From positions 28,882,362-28,946,361 of the forward strand of contig NC_063257.1 in NCBI RefSeq assembly GCF_019578655.1: a stretch of 64,000 nt of DNA. Reading direction: 5' to 3'. Numbering within the stretch: the stretch's first letter is position 1; each line of letters opens with the position of its first letter. Below the pieces are notes generated by a model. That model was not told the DNA's origin and did no database searches. It saw nothing but the letters and a program-made list of their open reading frames with translations. This stretch comes from Ricinus communis. Taxonomy: Eukaryota; Streptophyta; Magnoliopsida; Malpighiales; Euphorbiaceae. Shown here piece by piece: positions 48,801-59,836 of this stretch. The position numbers and the translations under genes are program-made.

Positions 48801-51800
48801 TTATCAATCGGAGAAAATAACTGTGTAATCTTGATATATTTGTGAGTGTGAGAAGACAACCCCTTAAATGGGTTAATTTTATAATATGAGAAAACAACCC
48901 CGTAAAAGAGGTATATTTGTCAATATAAGAAACTAACCCCGTAAAAGTGGTACATTTATCAACATAAGAAAATAACCTCGTAAAGCGTGTATATTTATGA
49001 ATATGAGAAAACAACCCCGTAAAAGTAGTATAATTGCGAGTTTGAGAAAATAGCCTCGCAGACGGGGTAAATTTTCTAATTTGTGAAAATAGCCTCGTAG
49101 AAGGGGTAAATTATCTAATATGAGAAAACAACCCCGTTATACGGGGATATTTATCAATCGGTGAAAATAATCCCGTAATTTTGGTATATTTGAGAGTATG
49201 AGCAAACAACCCCTTAAATGGGTTAATTTTATAATATGTGAAAACAACCTCGTAAATGGGGTATATTTGTCAATATAAGAAAATAACCCCATAATAGTGG
49301 TATATTTATCCATATAAGAAAATAATCCCGTAAAGCGTGTATATTTATGAATATGAGAAAACAAACTCGTAAAAGTAGTGTAATTGCGAGTCTGACAAAA
49401 CAGCCTCGTGGAAGGGGTAAATTTTTTAATATGAGAAAACAACATCGTAATACGGGGATATTTATCAATCGGAGAAAATAATCCCGTAAGCTTGGTATAT
49501 TTGTGAGTATGAGAAAACAACCCCTTAAATGAGTTAATTTTATAATATGAAAAAATAATTCCGTAAAAGGGGTATATTTGTCCATGCAAGAAAATAACCT
49601 CGTAAAAAACGTGTATATTTATAAATTTGAGAAAACAACCTCAGAATAGTGCTAATAATTTTATATGAGAAAACGATCCCGTTAAAGTGGTATATTTCTC
49701 AATATGAGAAAATAACCTTGTAAAGCGTGTATATTTATGAATCTGAGAAAACAACCCCGTAAAAGTAGTGTATGCTAGTATGAGAAAATAGCCTCATAGA
49801 AGGAGTAAATTTTTTAATATGAGAAAACAACCTCGTAAGAGGGGTATATTTATAAATATTAGAAAATAACCCCGTAAAACGGAGATATTTATCGATCGAA
49901 GAAAATAACCCCGTAATTTTGGTATACTTGTGAGTATGAGAAAACAACCCCTTAAAAGGGTTAATTTTATAATATGAGAAAACAACCCCGTAAAAGTGGT
50001 ATATTTGTCAATATAAGAAAATAACTCCTCAAAACGTGTATATTTATGAATTTGAAAAACAACACCATAATAGTGCTATTAATTTAGTACGAGAAGATGA
50101 CCCTCTAAAAGTGGTATATTTATCAATATAAGAAAATAATCCCGTAAAACGTGTATATTTATGAATCTTAGAAAATAACCCCATAAAAATAGTGTAATTG
50201 CGAGTCTAAAAAAACCCTCGTAGAACGGGTAAATTTTTTTAATATGAGAAAACAGCCTCATAGAAGGGATAAATTTTTTAATATGTGAAAACAATAGCGT
50301 AATACGGGGATATTTATGAATCTCAGGAAATAACCTCATAATTATGTTATATTTGTGAGTATGAGAAAACATCCCCTTAAATGGGTTAATTTTATAATAT
50401 GAGAAAACAACCCCGTAAAAAGGGTATATTTGTCGATATAAGAAAATAACCTTGTAAAACTTGTATATTTATGAATTTTAAAAAACAACCCCATAATAAT
50501 GCTAGTTTTATATGAGAAAACGACCCCGTAAAAGTGGTATATTTCTCAATATAAAATAATAATCTCGTAAAACGTATTTATTTATGAATATGAGAAAACA
50601 CCTCGTAAAAGTTGTGTAATTGCGAGTCTGAGAAAACAGCCTCATAGAAGGGGTAAATTTCTCAATATGAGAAGACAATATTAGAAAACAACACCGTAAT
50701 ATAGGGATTTTTATCAATCGGAGAACATAACCCCATAATATTGGTATATTTATGAGTATGAGAAAACAACCGCTTAAATGGGTTAATTTTATAATATGAG
50801 AGAACAACCTCGTAAAAGGGGTATATTTGTTAATATAAAAAAATAACACCGTAAAACATTATATTTATGAATTTGTGAAAATAACACCATAACACTGCTA
50901 ATAATTTAGTATGAGATGAGGACCCTGTAAAAGTGGTATAATTATCAATATAAGAAATTAACCCCATAAAATGTGTATATCTATGAATCTTAGAAAATAA
51001 TCACGTAAAAGTACTGTAATTTTGAGTCTAAGAAAATAGCCTCGTAGAACGGGTAAATTTTTTAGTATGAGAAAACAGCCTCGTAGAAGGGGTAAACTTT
51101 TGAATATGTGAAAACAACCCCATAATCCGGGAATATTTTTGAATATGAGAAGATAACCTTGTAATTGTGGTATATTTGTGAATATGAGAAAACAACCGCT
51201 TAAATAGGTTAATTTTATAATATGAGAAAACAACCCCGTAAAAGGGGTATATTTGTCAATATAAAAAAATAACCTTGTAAAACTTGTATATTTATGAATT
51301 TTAGAAAACAATCCCATAATAATGCTAGTTTTATATGAGAAAACGACTCCGTAAAAGTGGTATATTTCTCAATATAAGAAAATAACCTCGTAAAATATGT
51401 ATATTTATGAATATGAGAAAACAACCCCGTAAAAGTAGTGTAATTGCGAGTCTGAGAAAACAGCCTCATAGAAGGGGTAAATTTCTCAATATGAGAAGAC
51501 AATCCCGTAAGAGGGATATATTTATAAATATTAGAAAACAACACCGTAATACGGGAATTTTTATCAATCGGAGAAAATAACCCCATAATATTGGAATATT
51601 TATGAGTATGAGAAAACAACCGCTTAAATAGGTTAACTTTATAATATGAGAGAACAATCCCGTAAAAGGGGTATATTTGTCAATATAAAAGAATAACACC
51701 GTAAAACATTATATTTATGAATTTGTGAAAATAACACCATAATACTGCTAATAATTTAGTATGGGACGAGGACTCTGTAAAAGTCGTATGATTATCAATA

Positions 51801-52121
51801 TAAGAAAATAACCCCGTAAAATGTGTATATTTATGAATCTTAGAAAATAACCCCGTAAAAGTAGTGTAATTCCGAGTCTAAGAACATAGCCTCGTAGAAC
51901 GGGTAAATTTTTTATTATGAGAAAACAGCCTCGTAGAAGGGGTAAACTTTTGAATATGTGAAAACAACCCATAATCCGGGAATATTATTGAATCTGAGAA
52001 GATAACCTTGTAATTGTGGTATATTTGTGAATATGAAAAAACAACCGCTTAAATAGGTTAATTTTATAATATGAGAAAACAACCCCATAAAAGGGGTATA
52101 TTTGTCGATATAAAAAATAAC
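42885..52121 (-). repeat. 39-bp satellite array, minus-oriented
   Basis: This is the cleanest long stretch of the minus-oriented satellite. The unit order of the 11-mer is recognisable throughout, with local variants such as AATGCTAGTTTTATATGAGA (43691, 46511, 50501, 51324) and TAAATTTCTCAATATGAGAAG. From about 50.5 kb a tandem 823-bp higher-order repeat is present. A small disordered stretch lies at 46190-46340. Frames open for 100-160 codons on the minus strand (for example 46897-47388) are degenerate 13-residue repeats and not convincing genes. The array is broken at 52121 by a complete-ended LTR retrotransposon. Confidence 0.94.
50501..52121 (-). repeat. 823-bp higher-order repeat, two copies plus start of a third
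   Basis: GCTAGTTTTATATGAGAAAA occurs at 50501 and 51324, and the intervening 823 bp (about 21 monomers) repeats with few changes. The rare motifs AATTTGTGAAAATAACACCA and CATAATCCGGGAATATT fall at corresponding places. A third copy begins just before 52122. It resumes after the retrotransposon, where the same landmark lies at 59254. Confidence 0.82.
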
Positions 52122-55004
52122 TGTCACGACCCCACCCGTGGGCCCGTGACCGGCACTAGGGAATGAGTAGGCTTAAGGCCACCGAAACCCGTAGTAAGCC
52201 TGACACTCACTGATTTAAACAAATCTCATCTCAAATTAATATTATTAAAACCACAAATTATCTTAATAGCTACATTCTACATAAATACTTGATCCGCCGG
52301 AAAACTAAGCGAGACCAAGCTCGAGAAAAATTTACAACTCGATACTTTTACTATTACTACTGCGGAGAATCTAAGATTTACCAATTTATATACCAAATCA
52401 AATACATCACCCGATGATGAAGAATTCGGAGTTCTTGAATAACAAGAGTCGCTGGGAGAACTATGATCCACGAATCAAAAAGCGGTAAAGAAAATTTTGA
52501 GACGTCGATCTCGAGAGTGAGTTAAAATCAAATAATCTAGGGACTATTGCTTCTTCTCGGAAAACATAGATTATTCAAATCAGTATATCAAATCATACTA
52601 TAATCATACCCTACTATTTCCTTCACATAAAATATTAATCATTCGAATCAAAATATCAACCATGCGTAAATACAAATCACATTATAATCAAATACCATAA
52701 TAAATAAAAAATAAAAAAAATATATTTACTTTTACGGACGAGTGGCTCGGTAGAACCCTAAACCCCAAAATCTAGTAGCCATTCGACTCTCTTAATCCAA
52801 TAAGATCGGGCGCCCCGAGAGCAATGCTCGACCGGGGACCTTACCTACCCGTCTGGTCACTTAAGTATCCAAATAAGCCGGCCGAGAGCAATGCTCGACC
52901 GGGGACCTACCTCCGACAATTTACACAAATCAGCCCAGAGAGCCATGCTCGACCCGGGCAAACCCATAAATATCTTATTACATGTCCATGATCATTCTTA
53001 GTACACGGTCCCGATGTAATCCCATCGAGCAGATGTTCTACAAGCCACATTTCCCAATTCGCAATCATCACATATAATAAATATCATTATCCGATGAACT
53101 CATCCAACACATATCGGAAATAAAGATTAAAGATTTAAGATAAAACAACGTGCAATTTGTGAGGGAAAAATAATAACGTTTGTCTTATTATAACATACTA
53201 ATAATAATATTTATATTATTTCAAATATTAATAATCAAGTGAAATCATTTATTTTGCGATACTAATAATCATATTAAGCACAAATTCTAAATAGCATATT
53301 AAAATCGGACTAGCAATGTAAGAAAGATTAAATGACTTTAACTCACAGGATTGGCGACCTCCTGGCCTTTCAGGCTGCCTGTTGCTTGAGCGGCGAGCGA
53401 ACATGATCATCTAATCACGGAAAACAATTTATCAATACGGCTGAGACAATCGATCATTAATCCTAGGTCTAGACTCCTAGGACTGATCGTCTAAGAATCT
53501 CGACTCGGGAGAATTCTCACAGAAAATCCGTGAACCTCCCCTACAACACGAACATTACCCCCCGTAAAACGGGTCCAGGGACTGCCAGGAAGAACACTTC
53601 AAATACTTAACGATTCAAACAATAGGTGTCGGGTCCCCAAACTTCACTATTTCCCGACTCCGCCACACAGCACAAAATACGAGGCAGGCAAACTGACAGA
53701 CAATTATTTTTGACTCACAAATAACATCAAATACTCAATATAATCCAATAGACATAAATTTAAAATCAAGGATTTCTAAGATCGGCCGGAGAAAATTCGC
53801 CGGTAAACCCTCATTGTGGGAGTCCGATCAACGCTCCGACACACCATCGGACTCTGGCATGACGACGATTATCCGCCTGATTTTCCGATTTGACACCCGA
53901 TCATCCGAGAAGAGATTTGGGCGATCTCAACCGTCGATTCGCGAACGAAGTCCGATCGCCACCAAACTGGTGCCATCACGAAGCTTGAGCTGAGGAGAGT
54001 CGGGATACATCCTCCGCCGGAAAAACCCAAAAGCCGGCTGCCACCATTTTCTCTCTCCACCGGATCTTCCGATTCAAATTACCACTGTCGACACCAATGG
54101 CCAAAACAAAGCCGAGGGCCGAGAGGAGTCGATCGGCACCAAGATCGTGACCACCGACGCCAGGAAGCCGCCGCACGGCCAGCGGAAGCCGCAATCTTCC
54201 TCCTCGCGAGAGCTCTTCATATTGCCGTCACCGGTATGCATTCGCCATTCTGCGCATCGTGGCTGCGGCTTGCACGACGCTGCACATGGCCACTTCACAG
54301 CCGGACATCTCGGACGAATGACACAAGCCTGCAGCCTCCTTCCTTCGCGCCTCCTCTCTCTCCCCCGACATCTCTCTTCCTCTCTCCCGATCTACTTTCT
54401 CTCTCCCCGATTCCATTTCTTTCAATATCGACATTAGGCCCCCGAACTTTTCCTTATTGCAATTTGGTCCCTTAACTTTCTTAATTACTTACAATTTCAT
54501 CCTGCAGAATTCCAATTTAACTCCCAAACTTCTTTTTAGCCTTTCAATTAAGCCCCTAACTATTTAATTTGGGCCAAATCCGAATTATTGAAAATACACA
54601 ATTACAAAAATACCCCTGACCGACATATTTATTTACAAAAATACCAGGCTCACAAATTTCCATTAAACCCTCACAAAAATAAAATTATAATTTCAATCCT
54701 TATTCCAAAATAAATTTCTAATTTAGTCCTAACACACAATTAAATTAAATAATCAAATTCTAACTTAAAATTTAATACTACTAATCAATTATAATACCAA
54801 TTTTCCTAAAATTTTTTATAAAAACATCCTTTATAATTTCTTCCAAAATTTTTCGATATATAATTTTATAAATATGCATTTGGGAAAAAAAAAATTTTGA
54901 ATAACCAAAATATAATCATTTCAAATTAAACCCAATAATAATGAAGCTAAAATTAACTTAAATAAAAACTCATTATTAAATATATAAAAATTCCGGGTGT
55001 TACA
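52122..55004 (-). mobile_element. LTR G, 3' LTR of the complete-ended element
   Basis: On the plus strand this runs from TGTCACGACCCCACCCGTGG to TTCCGGGTGTTACA and is 2,883 bp. It is the best preserved LTR of the window. It contains the GAGCAATGCTCGACC repeats (52800-52960), the subfamily-2 AT-rich segment (53090-53330), the palindrome (53461-53483), the stem-loop with one arm mismatch (about 53610-53645), the GC-rich core (53780-54330), a pyrimidine-rich tract (54335-54425) and the AT-rich 5' third. Confidence 0.9.
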
Positions 55005-55024
55005 TTCTCCCCCCCTTAAAAAAA
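55005..55024 (-). other. Polypurine tract next to the 3' LTR
   Basis: In element orientation TTAAGGGGGGGAGAA directly precedes the LTR start TGTAACACC. A purine run at this spot primes plus-strand DNA synthesis in LTR retrotransposons. Confidence 0.85.
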
Positions 55025-55045
55025 AATTCGACCTCGAATTTTAAA
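55025..55045 (-). pseudogene. Relic of the pol 3' end
   Basis: In element orientation the bases at 55040-55025 read AATTCGAGGTCGAATT and run into the polypurine tract. Conceptual translation gives NSRSNFF followed by glycines. Plant chromoviruses of the Tekay/Del type commonly end their pol frame with a similar NSRTNFF-type motif and glycines overlapping the polypurine tract. This match is from general knowledge of the family and is too short to be conclusive, but it supports Ty3/gypsy affiliation. Confidence 0.5.
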
Positions 55046-56387
55046 AGAAAAGGGCTTCAATTTGAAACTAATTAGGAACCTCTCATCTTCAACTGAAGCT
55101 TCTGGGAAACTTTTCCTGCAGTGAAACTAAACTAAACCACAAGACTCATCAATAAAACCCTTAAATAAAATCGGCGAACCTGAAAATCATGATTCTCACT
55201 TACTACTCCTCGGAAACCAAATCTTCACTTGCTTCCACACACTAAGGGTCCAACACGAGCAAAGGATCGAAAAAAAATACTTCCTCAACTCAGACCTACG
55301 AACAACTGGATTTAACCTCAGAGAACATTACTAATACTTGGCGGCAAGTCCAACTTACATGCCACCTCACCAACCTGCCGACAAAACCAAGGGTTCTCAC
55401 AACCTTATTTTCTTACCAAACCACATCACTTATGACATACCATCCATCTAGTTTCCATAACCGACAAAACTCATGCCATCCTGACACAAGATTCCTCCTT
55501 GACTGAAATCCAAAAGCCTCCCTTATAATCTAACATGGGGCCTCATGACTCCACGACTTACTCTCTCAGCAACTCAACTCGTCATCCAAAGAATTCTCAA
55601 GCTAACACTATTTACTTTGAAAATTTTACTTATTTATTTACTTTATAATCATCACTGATAAAAGCTTTATTATCTTGGAAAAATACTTTTATAAAATCAT
55701 AAAACCTTTAGCCATTTCTTTATATAAAATTTTACAATATCGCGCGCCAGGGTGATGATGCCCCTATCACCAAGGGTTGCAATGCACAATGTATGATGCA
55801 TGTCCTAAAATGAATTTATGCATGCCTAACAGTGAAATGCCATAATGCATTCTTACGGGACTGGGCGCAATATTGTATTTTAAAACACTTCTTCTACTTA
55901 GAAAAATAAACAATGTTCGCTTAAGTTTCTCTGGATTTTCGAGCATCCGAAAATACTCCTGCCATCTTTCTTAAGTTTACAACCTTTGACGAAAACTCAA
56001 CCATAAGTAGACATCCGCATTCGACTTCCTGTGCACTAACCGGCGCTACTCAAAAGACGATGCTCGATACGATGTGGTGATCCATGACAGCGCAACCACG
56101 CCTACACTAAAACCGCATGTGCTCACTATCGAAACAACAATCAAAGCTTCTAAAGGCGACGTACTAATCACTTGAAGAAACGTACGAGTCTATCGCGCCC
56201 GGATCCTCCCATCGCTACAAAGCACATTCTCAAGACAGACCAAGGACAAGCTTACAAGAAGAAAGATGACTCCCAAGCGGTGAAGGCCGAGACACTTGAG
56301 TCAATGAAAACAACAAGACAGACTTGATCCTAACTCCATGATACTAAGAAAAATCTTAACTTAGGTCGGAAGGAAATCTAAACCTAA

Positions 56388-56402
56388 GCTCGATACTAAC
56401 TT
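56388..56402 (-). other. Primer-binding site, degenerate tRNA-iMet type
   Basis: Reading the minus strand inward from the 5' LTR, the sequence is AAGTTAGTATCGAGCTTAGG. The usual plant site TTGGTATCAGAGC fits with one substitution and one missing A, and the following CTTAGGTTTAG is typical of Ty3/gypsy leaders. The changes may be real decay or consensus error. Confidence 0.7.
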
Positions 56403-59203
56403 TGTCACGACCCACCCGTGGGCCGTGAGCAAGCACTAGGAATGGGTAGGCTTAAGGCCATCAGGCAACCGTAGTAAGCCCGACACTCACCGATTTAAAC
56501 AAATCTCATCTCAAATTAATATTATTAAAACTACAAATTATCTTAATAGCTACATTCTACATAAATACTTGATTACGCGGAAAAACTAGGCGAGACCAAG
56601 CTCGGAAAATTTACAACTGATACATTTACTATTACTACCATGGAGAATCTAAGATTTACCAATTTACATACCAAATCAAATACATCACCCGATGATGAAG
56701 GAGTCGGATTCTTGAATAAGAGTCGCGGGAGAACTAACACGAATCAAAATAAAAATGAGACCGCTGCCTCGAGAGTGAGTTAAAATCAAATAATCTAAGG
56801 ACTATTGCTTCTTCTCGGAAAACATAGATTATTCAAATCGATATCAAATCATACTATAATCATACCCTACTATTTCCTTCACATAAAATATTAATCATTC
56901 GAATCAAAATATCAATCATGCACGTAAATACATATCACATTATAATCAAATACCATAATAAATAAAAATAAAAAATATATATTTACTTTTCACGGGACGA
57001 GTGGCTCGGTAGAACCCTAAACCCCAAAATCTAGTAGCCATTCGGCTCTCTTAATCCAATAAGGCCCAAGAGCAATGCTCGACCAGGGACCTTACTCGGT
57101 CAGTCACTTAAGTATCCAAATAAGAAATCTAGTAGCCATTCGGTTCTCTTAATCCAATAAGATCGGGCGCCCCGAGAGCAATGCTCGACCAGGGACCTTA
57201 CCTCCCAGAATTTACACAAATCAGCCCAGAGAGCCATGCTCGACCCGGGCAAACCCATAAATATCTTATTACATGTCCATGATCATTACTGCAGTACTGA
57301 TCCGATGTAACCCATCGGTGGCATGTTCTACAAGCCACATTTCCCAATTCGCAATCATCACATATAATAAATATCATTATCCGATGAACTCATCCAACAC
57401 ATATCGAAATAAAGATTAAAGATTTAAGATAAAACAACGTGCAATTTGTGAGGGAAAAATAATAACGTTTGTCTTATTATAACATACTAATAATAATATT
57501 TATATTATTTCAAATATTAATAATCAAGTGAAATCATTTATTTTACGATACTAATAATCATATTAAGCACAAATTCTAAATAGCATATTAAAATCGGACT
57601 AGCAACAACAAAGATTAAATGACTTTAACTCACAGGATTGGGCGACCTCCTAGCTCGCTCCGGTGCCTCTCGGTTGAAGCGGTAGAACAAATGATCATCT
57701 AATCACGGAAAACAATTTATCAATACCGAGACAATCGATCATTAATCCTAGGTCTAGACTCCTGGGGTGGACCGTCTAAGAATCTCGACTCGGAGAATTC
57801 TCAGAAATCCGTGAACCTCCCCTACAACACGAACATTACCCCCCGTAAAACGGGTCCAGACACCCGGAAGAACACTTCAAATACTTAACGATTCAAACAA
57901 TAGGTGTCGGGTCCCCAAACTTCACTATTTCCGACTCGCCACACAAAGACTAAAATGAGGCGGTAATGACAATTATTTTGACTCACAAATAACATCAAAT
58001 ACTCAATATAATCCAATAGACATAAATTTAAAATCAAGGATTTAAGATCAACTACCGGAGAAAATTGCAAGGGCCGGTCGCTAACTCGCCGTGCCGGTCC
58101 GATCACGCCCGACACACCATCGACTCTGATTAAACAGCCACGACGCGGTGGATTTGACGATTCCGCTTGATTTTCCGATTGACACCGATCATCCGGAGAT
58201 TTGCGACGATCTCAACCGTCGATTAAACGAAGCCCGATCGCCACCAAACTAGTGCCATCGCCAAGCTTGAGCCGAGGAGAGTCGGGATACATCCTCATGG
58301 AAAAACCCAAAAGCCGGCCGCCACCATTTTCTCCACTTTTCCTTAGATTCAGACCACCAATCCACATGGCCAAAACAAAGCGGGGAGGGAGGTCCGGCAT
58401 CAAGATCAAAGACCACCAGCCTTGGGAAACGCACGCGACGCCAGGCAAGGAAGCTTCGGCAATCTTCCTCCTCGGCGCGAGAGAGCTGGTGACGCTATGA
58501 CAGCCAGGCCGACCCGGCCCACGGACAGACGGCAGCAGCCTCCTTCCTTCGCGCCTCCTCTCTCTCCCCCGACATCTCTCTTCCTCTCTCCCGATCTACT
58601 TTCTCTCTCCCCGATTCCATTTCTTTCAATATCGACATTAGGCCCCCAAACTTTTCCTTATTGCAATTTGGTCCCTTAACTTTCTTAATTACTTACAATT
58701 TCATCCTGCAGAATTCCAATTTAACTCCCAAACTTCTTTTTAGCCTTTCAATTAAGCCCCTAACTATTTAATTTGGGCCAAATCCGAATTATTGAAAATA
58801 CACAATTACAAAAATACCCTCGACATATTTATTTACAAAAATACCAGGCTCACAAATTTCCATTAAACCCTCACAAAAATAAAATTATAATTTCAATCCT
58901 TATTCCAAAATAAATTTCTAATTTAGTCCTAACACACAATTAAATTAAATAATCAAATTCTAACTTAAAATTTAATACTACTAATCAATTATAATACCAA
59001 TTTTCCTAAAATTTTTTATAAAAACATCCTTTATAATTTCTTCCAAAATTTTTCGATATATAATTTTATAAATATGCATTTGGGAAAAAAAAATTTTGAA
59101 TAACCAAAATATAATCATTTCAAATTAAACCCAATAATAATGAAGCTAAAATTAACTTAAATAAAAACTCATTATTAAATATATAAAAATTCCGGGTGTT
59201 ACA
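56403..59203 (-). mobile_element. LTR H, 5' LTR of the complete-ended element
   Basis: On the plus strand this runs from TGTCACGACCCACCCGTGGG to TTCCGGGTGTTACA and is 2,801 bp. It is nearly identical to LTR G over AT-rich stretches (for example 58640-59203 against 54437-55004) but differs by small indels and substitutions concentrated in GC-rich places. The segment GTAGCCATTCGGYTCTCTTA occurs twice here (57033 and 57131) and once in LTR G. Open frames in the GC-rich core (58201-58679) have no recognisable domain. Confidence 0.9.
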
Positions 59204-59836
59204 TTTATAAAACTTGTATATTTAAGAATTTTAGAAAACAACCCCATAATAATGCTAGTTTTATATGAGAAAACGACCCCGTAAAAGTGGTATATTCCTC
59301 AATATAAGAAAATAACATCGTAAGACGTGTTTATTTATGAATCAGAGGAAACAACCCCGTAAAAGTAGTGTAATTGCGAGTCTGAGAGAACAGCCTCATA
59401 GGAGGGGTAAATTTCTCAATATGAGAAGACAACCTCGTAAGAGGGGTGTATTTATAAATATTAGAAAACAACATCGTAATACGGGAATTTTTATCAATCG
59501 GAGAAAATAACCCCATAATATTGGTATATTTATGAGTATGAGAAAACAACCGCTTAAATGGGTTAATTTTATAATATGAGAGAACAACCCCGTAAAAGGG
59601 GTATATTTGTCAATATAAAAAAATAACACCGTAAAACATTTTATTTATGAATTTGTGAAAATAACACTATAATACTGCTAACAATTTAGTATGAGACGAG
59701 GACCCTGTAAAAGTGGTATAATTATCAATATAAGAAAATAACCCCGTAAAATGTGTATATTTATGAATCTTAGAAAATAACCCCGTAAAAGTAGTGTATT
59801 TCCGAGTCTAAGAAAATAGCCTCGTAGAAGGGGTAA
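59204..59836 (-). repeat. 39-bp satellite between two retroelements
   Basis: This continues the 823-bp higher-order repeat interrupted at 52121: AATGCTAGTTTTATATGAGA lies at 59251 and the following variants match 50.5-51.1 kb in order. The first bases read TTTATAAAACTTGTATATTT where the uninterrupted copies have CTTGTAAAACTTG. It is cut again at 59836 by LTR I. Confidence 0.92.

Larger units (their letters stand above)
55005..56402 (-). mobile_element. Interior of the non-autonomous element, non-coding
   Basis: These 1.4 kb lie between the two LTRs. Both strands are full of stops and no protein domain is recognisable. The right end (minus-strand 5' side) resembles the untranslated leader after the primer site. 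The left end carries the pol-end relic and polypurine tract. The middle (55740-55900) is locally GC-rich, with ATGCAT-rich stretches and the tract TATCGCGCGCCA. It has no similarity to the satellite. Confidence 0.8.
52122..59203 (-). mobile_element. Non-autonomous Ty3/gypsy-like LTR retrotransposon, complete ends
   Basis: Two LTRs in the same minus-strand orientation (52122-55004 and 56403-59203) flank a 1.4-kb interior. Next to the 3' LTR the interior carries a polypurine tract, and next to the 5' LTR a degenerate initiator-Met tRNA primer site. No gag, protease, reverse transcriptase, RNase H or integrase frame is visible, and there is no open frame over 60 codons in the interior. It is therefore a deletion derivative or a short non-autonomous form that would need proteins supplied in trans. 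Satellite of the same higher-order repeat lies on both sides, consistent with one insertion. The flanks ATAAC and TTTAT show no target duplication. The LTRs are nearly identical in AT-rich parts, suggesting a fairly recent insertion. Confidence 0.88.

Noticed and set aside
55005..56402. A possible host gene or gag fragment between the LTRs.
   Set aside because: There is no open frame of 60 codons or more on either strand and no zinc knuckle, reverse transcriptase or integrase motif. Only the extreme pol end is suggested.
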